Source of the DNA: Mycobacterium sp. | GTDB lineage: Bacteria; Actinomycetota; Actinomycetes; Mycobacteriales; Mycobacteriaceae | DNA: 19,450 bases | Direction: 5' to 3' | Assembly: GCA_020438915.1 (NCBI GenBank) | Contig: JAGQTR010000163.1 | Location: forward strand, 491-19,940 | Part shown: piece by piece, positions 15,099 to 19,450 of the stretch | How the letters are laid out: every line of letters starts with the position of its first letter | How positions within the stretch are numbered: the stretch's first letter is position 1 | Translations under genes and position numbers: made by a program | Notes under the pieces: model-generated | Told to the model about the DNA's origin: nothing | The model's database searches: none | The model's input: only the letters and a program-made list of their open reading frames with translations

Positions 15099-16339
15099 CA
15101 GGTCGTCACCGTGAAGGGCACCGACAATGGCCGTCGCACGTAACTGCCACCGGCCCAGACGATTGCGGACTCATCGACCTCGAATTCCGGCATCTGTTCC
15201 AGCAGTTCGGTGAGCGCAACCCGGGACTGCATCCGGGCCGCGGCGGCGCCCAGGCAGTGATGCGCGCCGTGGCTGAACGTCAGTATGTTGCGTGGCCTGC
15301 GGGTGACGTCGAGTTCGGCCGCGTCCGCGCCGTATTGGCGTTCGTCGCGGTTGGCCGACCCGTAGAGGAACATCACCCGGCGGCCCTCGGGGATGGTGAC
15401 ATCGCCGATCGTGACATCGCGGGTCACGGTGCGGCCGAGCATTTGTACCGGTGAGGTCAGCCGGAGGAACTCGTCGACCGCGTCGGGTATCAGATCGGGG
15501 GCGTCCACGAGCAGCCGCCGTTGATCGGGTCGCTGGTGCAGCAGTTGCACCGCACCGCCCAGCATGCCGGTGGTCGTGTCGTTGCCGCCCGTGACCATCG
15601 TGAAGGTGAACGCCAGGATTGAGAGCACGCCGGCGATGTCACCGTCGGCGCCGACGCCCGCGGCCACCAGATGGGAAACGGTGTCATCCTCGGGCTCGGT
15701 CCGCCGTCGCTCGATCAGCGCGGTGAAGTAGGCCATCATCCCGCCAAGTGCGTCGCCGACGGTCTCCAACGCTCCGCCGATCCCGCCCTCGGCGGTACTG
15801 GCCGCGACGATCGCGTCGGTCCAGCCGTCGAACTGGCCGCGATCCTCCTCGGGGACGCCAAGGTAATGGGCGACCACCATCGACGGCAGGGGCTTGAACA
15901 GTTCGGCGACGATGTCGCCCCCGCCGTTGGCGCGGATGCGCTCCAGCCGCTCCCGTACGAACTCCCGCACCTTGGGTTCGACCGCCTCGACCTGCCGGGG
16001 GGTGAAACCGCGGGATACCAGCTTGCGGAACTCGGTGTGCACGGGCGGGTCCTGCATGACCATCGGCGGGTTGTCGGCAAGCCCGATGAGGTCCAGTTCG
16101 CCGTAGTTGACGGTCAGGCCCTGCGCCGAGGAGAACGTCTGATGGTCGCGGGCGGCTGCCCAGATGTCGGCATGCCGGGACAGCACGTAATAGTCGTTCT
16201 CGGGTTTGCCCTCGGGGATGACGTGGTGCACCGGGTCGTGGTCACGCAGCGCCCGGTACATCGGCCACGGATCAGCCCACGTTGCGGCGTCGGCCGGGCG
16301 GAACTGCACCGGCGAATCCTGAGACAAAATCGCAGTCAT
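15098..16339 (-). CDS. cyp130: Cytochrome P450 CYP130
   Basis: This is a 413-residue soluble bacterial cytochrome P450, a heme-thiolate monooxygenase needing separate ferredoxin and reductase partners, which are not in this window. Key motifs: I-helix TGGNDTTTG with the acid-alcohol pair Asp254-Thr255, the K-helix ExxR region DEFLRLTSPVQ, and the heme-binding loop FSHGAHHCLG with ligand Cys362. The C-terminal stretch WAGGSYVRRPLSVPF, the ILTFSHGAHHCLGAAAARMQ region and the local gene order are those of M. tuberculosis CYP130 (Rv1256c), as I recall them. ATG 16339 gives the family N-terminus. It is the first gene of a coupled pair with tetR. The physiological substrate is not known to me; the M. 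tuberculosis enzyme is known for binding azole drugs. Confidence 0.95.
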   Translation of the reverse strand: MTAILSQDSPVQFRPADAATWADPWPMYRALRDHDPVHHVIPEGKPENDYYVLSRHADIWAAARDHQTFSSAQGLTVNYGELDLIGLADNPPMVMQDPPVHTEFRKLVSRGFTPRQVEAVEPKVREFVRERLERIRANGGGDIVAELFKPLPSMVVAHYLGVPEEDRGQFDGWTDAIVAASTAEGGIGGALETVGDALGGMMAYFTALIERRRTEPEDDTVSHLVAAGVGADGDIAGVLSILAFTFTMVTGGNDTTTGMLGGAVQLLHQRPDQRRLLVDAPDLIPDAVDEFLRLTSPVQMLGRTVTRDVTIGDVTIPEGRRVMFLYGSANRDERQYGADAAELDVTRRPRNILTFSHGAHHCLGAAAARMQSRVALTELLEQMPEFEVDESAIVWAGGSYVRRPLSVPFTVTT

Positions 16340-16345
16340 GTCTTA

Positions 16346-16375
16346 TGGATACGACAACTATCAACATCATGTCAA
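16346..16375 (-). promoter_or_regulatory. Candidate promoter of cyp130-tetR
   Basis: Reading the minus strand, a perfect -35 TTGACA (16375-16370) is followed after 18 bases by TATCCA (16351-16346), a partial -10. Six bases then precede the cyp130 ATG at 16339, so the transcript would begin at or next to the start codon (leaderless). The region is distinctly AT-richer than its surroundings. The -10 is a weaker match than the -35. Confidence 0.5.
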
Positions 16376-16378
16376 TAG
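16358..16378. promoter_or_regulatory. Imperfect palindrome, candidate TetR operator
   Basis: Plus-strand arms CTATCAACAT (16358-16367) and ATGTCAATAG (16369-16378) flank a single central C at 16368. They are inverted repeats matching at 8 of 10 positions. The site covers the TTGACA -35 element of cyp130-tetR, so a dimer bound here would block RNA polymerase. Size and symmetry are right for a TetR dimer. Confidence 0.5.
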
Positions 16379-16384
16379 CTGAGA

Positions 16385-17761
16385 TCAGATCGCCGCACCC
16401 GGATTCAGGATGTTGTCGGGGTCGAGCGCGGTCTTGATGCGACGGTTGAGTTCCATCGCCTCGGGTCCCAGGTATCCGGCCAGCCACGGACGTTTGAGCC
16501 GGCCGACGCCGTGCTCTCCGGTGATGGTGCCGCCCAGGCCCACCGCCAGATCCATGATCTCGCCGAACACCGCGTGGGCCCGCTCGGTCATCGCGGCGTC
16601 GGCCGGGTCGTACACGATCAGCGGATGGGTGTTGCCGTCGCCGGCGTGCGCGATCACCGAGATCATCAGGTCGTGCTGCTCGGCGAGTTTTTCCACCCCC
16701 GATACCAACTCGGCAAGCGCGGGCAGCGGTACGCCGACATCCTCCAGCAGCAGCGAACCCTTCAACTCCACGGCCGGGATCGCGAATCGACGCGCCGCCA
16801 CGAATGCCTCACCCTCGTCCGGGTCGGCGGTGGAAAATACCTCCGTCGCACCATGTTCGGTGAAAGCGGCAGCCATGTACTCAGCGTCCTCGGCGCCGGC
16901 GGGGCCTCGGTCGTCGGACGCGGCGACCATCATCGCAGCGGCGGTGCGGTCCAATCCCATCTTGAGCTTGTCCTCAACGGCATTGATCGCCACGGAATCC
17001 ATGAACTCCAGCATCGACGGCCGGATTCTGCCGGTGATCGTCACGACTGCATCTGCAGCAGCTGCCACCGAATTGAACGTCGCCACGACCGTGCACCCCC
17101 GGTGCTGTGCCGGCAACAGCTTCAACGTCACCTCGGTAACGATGCCCAGCGTGCCCTCGCTGCCGACGAACAGCTTGGTCAGACTCAGTCCCGCAACGTC
17201 TTTCAGGCGGGGGCCGCCGAGGCGCACCGCGGTGCCGTCGGCGAGTACCACCTGAAGACCGAGGACGTAGTCGGTGGTGACGCCGTACTTCACACAGCAC
17301 AGGCCACCGGCGTTGGTGGCGATGTTGCCGCCGATGCTGCAGATCTCGAACGACGACGGATCGGGCGGGTACCAGAGCCCGTGCGCCGCGGCCGCGCGCT
17401 TGACGTCCGCGTTGAGCGCACCGGCCTGCACGACGGCCGCGCGCCCGACCGGGTCGACCTCGATCCCCCGCATGCGTTCGAGGGAGACGACGAGCACGGG
17501 CCCGGTCGGAGACGCACCCGCGGCGAGTCCGCTGCCCGCGCCGCGCGGCACCACCGGCAGCCCGTGCTCGGCCGCGATCCGCACGGCGGTCTGCACGTGC
17601 TCGGTGCGCTCGGCGCGCACGACCGCGAGCGGCGAGACGGCGCGCGGGTCGTTCGCGCGGTCCCAGCGATAGGCCTCGAGCGATGCCGGCTCGCGGAGCA
17701 GCACGCCCTCGGGCAGCTCGGCCGCGAGCTGCGCCAGCGCCAGTTGCGCGTTCTCGCTCAT
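16385..17761 (-). CDS. FAD-linked oxidase, GlcD/D-lactate dehydrogenase type (Rv1257c-like), probably chimeric
   Basis: The protein has 458 residues and belongs to the VAO/PCMH flavoprotein fold that oxidises 2-hydroxyacids such as glycolate or D-lactate. The N-terminal FAD-binding domain has PLAVVRAERTEHVQ, RGAGSGLAAGA and PPDPSSFEICSIGGNIATNA, then GLCCVKYGVTTDYVLGLQVV and FVGSEGTLGIVTEVTL. The C-terminal domain has SVIAHAGDGNTHPLIVYDP, TITGEHGVGRLKRPWL and the NPG end. I chose ATG 17761; a GTG at 17767 is also open, and no clear ribosome site precedes either. The C-terminal two thirds match mycobacterial Rv1257c in position next to cyp130. The N-terminal ~125-150 codons have a sharply higher third-position GC (about 94% against 83%, hand count), like thyA upstream. 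The reading frame is intact across the change. Confidence 0.88.
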   Translation of the reverse strand: MSENAQLALAQLAAELPEGVLLREPASLEAYRWDRANDPRAVSPLAVVRAERTEHVQTAVRIAAEHGLPVVPRGAGSGLAAGASPTGPVLVVSLERMRGIEVDPVGRAAVVQAGALNADVKRAAAAHGLWYPPDPSSFEICSIGGNIATNAGGLCCVKYGVTTDYVLGLQVVLADGTAVRLGGPRLKDVAGLSLTKLFVGSEGTLGIVTEVTLKLLPAQHRGCTVVATFNSVAAAADAVVTITGRIRPSMLEFMDSVAINAVEDKLKMGLDRTAAAMMVAASDDRGPAGAEDAEYMAAAFTEHGATEVFSTADPDEGEAFVAARRFAIPAVELKGSLLLEDVGVPLPALAELVSGVEKLAEQHDLMISVIAHAGDGNTHPLIVYDPADAAMTERAHAVFGEIMDLAVGLGGTITGEHGVGRLKRPWLAGYLGPEAMELNRRIKTALDPDNILNPGAAI

Positions 17762-17774
17762 CCGCACGACCGGG

Positions 17775-18584
<810 letters not shown>

Positions 18585-18596
18585 ACCCACAGTGTA
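18585..18596 (-). promoter_or_regulatory. Candidate -10 element giving a leaderless thyA transcript
   Basis: On the minus strand TACACT (18596-18591) matches TANNNT and is followed by six bases and then the thyA ATG at 18584. This spacing puts the transcription start on the A of the start codon. No ribosome site precedes the ATG, which agrees with leaderless expression. Confidence 0.5.
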
Positions 18597-18653
18597 TCGA
18601 CCGCCGGCGGCTCGGAGCCTGAGCGGCACGCGTCACGGGCCGGTGTCTGCGGC

Positions 18654-19450
18654 TCAGCTGCCGAATGGCCGGTGCGCCTTGCGCTGCTTCTCCTCGCGCA
18701 TCGCACGGTCGGCGCGAGCCAGACACTCGGCCGTCGATTCGCCGGCCGTGAACTGCGCCACGCCGAACGATGACGAGCAGGCGGTGACTTCCTCGCGAAG
18801 CCGCGCGGCGATCGACTCGGCCTGCTGGCGCCCGGTGCCGGGCAGCACCAGCACGAACTCATCGCCGCCCACACGCGCGACGGCGTCCTGCGGCCTGCTC
18901 AATCGGTCGAGCTCCGCGGCGAACTCGCGCAGCACGCGATCCCCCTCGTCGTGCCCCCGCACGTCGTTGACGCGCTTGAGCCCGTCGACATCGAGGTAGA
19001 TGACGGAGAACGGCTGCCTGGTGCGCCGCACCGCCTGCTGCTCCCGCTCCAGCACGCCGGCGAGCCCGCGTTTGTTCCAGACACCGCACAGCGCGTCGGT
19101 GAGCGAGTCGTTCTCGAGCCGCCGCTTGTAGATGCCGACCAGTTCGCCGAGTGCGACGGAAGTGAGCACGAGCGTGAGGAGGAACGTGTGGATCCCGTCG
19201 CCCCACTTCGCGGCCATAGTGACGCAGTACGCGCTCAGCCAGAGATAGCCCGCCAGGCGCGCGAACCACATCGGCCCGAACCAGGCCAGATAGATGATGA
19301 ACGTGTAGTAGAGCAGGGCATTCGTCATCGAGCGGTTCTCATTGGGCGACATCACGACGAGCGCGAGTACGAGCACCGCCGTGATGGACATGAGAAAAAG
19401 TGCGGGACGGACCGGGAACTGCTCGCCGAGCAGCAGCGAGACGATCGCGA
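18654..19450 (-). CDS. Membrane-bound GGDEF diguanylate cyclase (5' end outside window)
   Basis: The frame is open to the right edge of the window, so the N-terminus is missing; the internal ATG at 19391 is not a convincing start because hydrophobic sequence continues upstream. The visible N-terminal part has several membrane helices (ITAVLVLALVVM; ALLYYTFIIYLAWFGPMWFA; LAGYLWLSAYCVTMAA; TFLLTLVLTSVALGELVGIY). A cytosolic GGDEF domain follows, starting at DSLTDALCGVWNKRGLAGVL. The active-site motif is intact (VARVGGDEFVLVLPG), and an RxxD product-inhibition site (RPQD) sits exactly five residues before it, so an active, feedback-controlled c-di-GMP synthase is likely. A phosphodiesterase domain is absent; the protein ends after RADRAMREEKQRKA. 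The gene stops 69 bases before thyA on the same strand. Codon use is like thyA and unlike the mycobacterial left part. Confidence 0.9.
   Translation of the reverse strand, partial: AIVSLLLGEQFPVRPALFLMSITAVLVLALVVMSPNENRSMTNALLYYTFIIYLAWFGPMWFARLAGYLWLSAYCVTMAAKWGDGIHTFLLTLVLTSVALGELVGIYKRRLENDSLTDALCGVWNKRGLAGVLEREQQAVRRTRQPFSVIYLDVDGLKRVNDVRGHDEGDRVLREFAAELDRLSRPQDAVARVGGDEFVLVLPGTGRQQAESIAARLREEVTACSSSFGVAQFTAGESTAECLARADRAMREEKQRKAHRPFGS

Overview
The first ~17.3 kb look like a Mycobacterium chromosome outside the M. tuberculosis complex. The base composition is high-GC, GTG and leaderless-type starts are present, and the gene order reproduces, from memory, the M. tuberculosis block Rv1248c to Rv1257c: kgd, a membrane protein, an EmrB/QacA-type exporter, a giant nuclease-helicase, lprE, deaD, an acyltransferase, a TetR regulator, cyp130 and a FAD-linked oxidase. 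Two genes are extra to that block as I recall it: a Bcr/CflA-type exporter (2948-4198) and a two-Rossmann flavoprotein oxidoreductase (6067-7461).

Layout. Positions 1-2790 (minus strand) hold the 5' part of kgd, which belongs to the TCA cycle and the 2-oxoglutarate node, and upstream of it a small membrane-associated protein. Positions 2948-6070 (plus) hold two MFS exporters in tandem. Positions 6067-11587 (minus) form a tight run lprE > nuclease-helicase > flavoprotein; the last two genes overlap as GTGA, and the flavoprotein shares its stop codon bases (CTAG) with the convergent exporter. Positions 11649-14502 (plus) hold the RNA helicase deaD and a membrane acyltransferase. Positions 14511-16339 (minus) hold cyp130 and its tetR as a coupled pair (TGATG overlap), preceded by a TTGACA promoter element overlapped by an imperfect palindrome that is a good candidate for the TetR operator.

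The right end breaks this picture. Within the FAD-linked oxidase gene (16385-17761), codon third positions shift from about 83% GC in the C-terminal two thirds to about 94% in the N-terminal third (hand count). The shift lies near 17306-17390, inside the family's most conserved stretch. Beyond it come thyA and a membrane GGDEF protein with the same extreme codon bias, not the tap efflux gene expected next in mycobacteria. ThyA reads like Microbacteriaceae-type sequences. The simplest explanation is a chimeric contig or a recombination joining a Mycobacterium segment to another actinobacterium.

The most interesting single gene is the 1167-residue protein at 7458-10961. It combines a RecB/Cas4-like nuclease with a possible iron-sulfur cysteine set, a DEDD-type exonuclease-like domain and a UPF1-like SF1 helicase. 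I see no rRNA, tRNA, CRISPR array, insertion sequence or phage gene. No gap between genes exceeds 300 bases.
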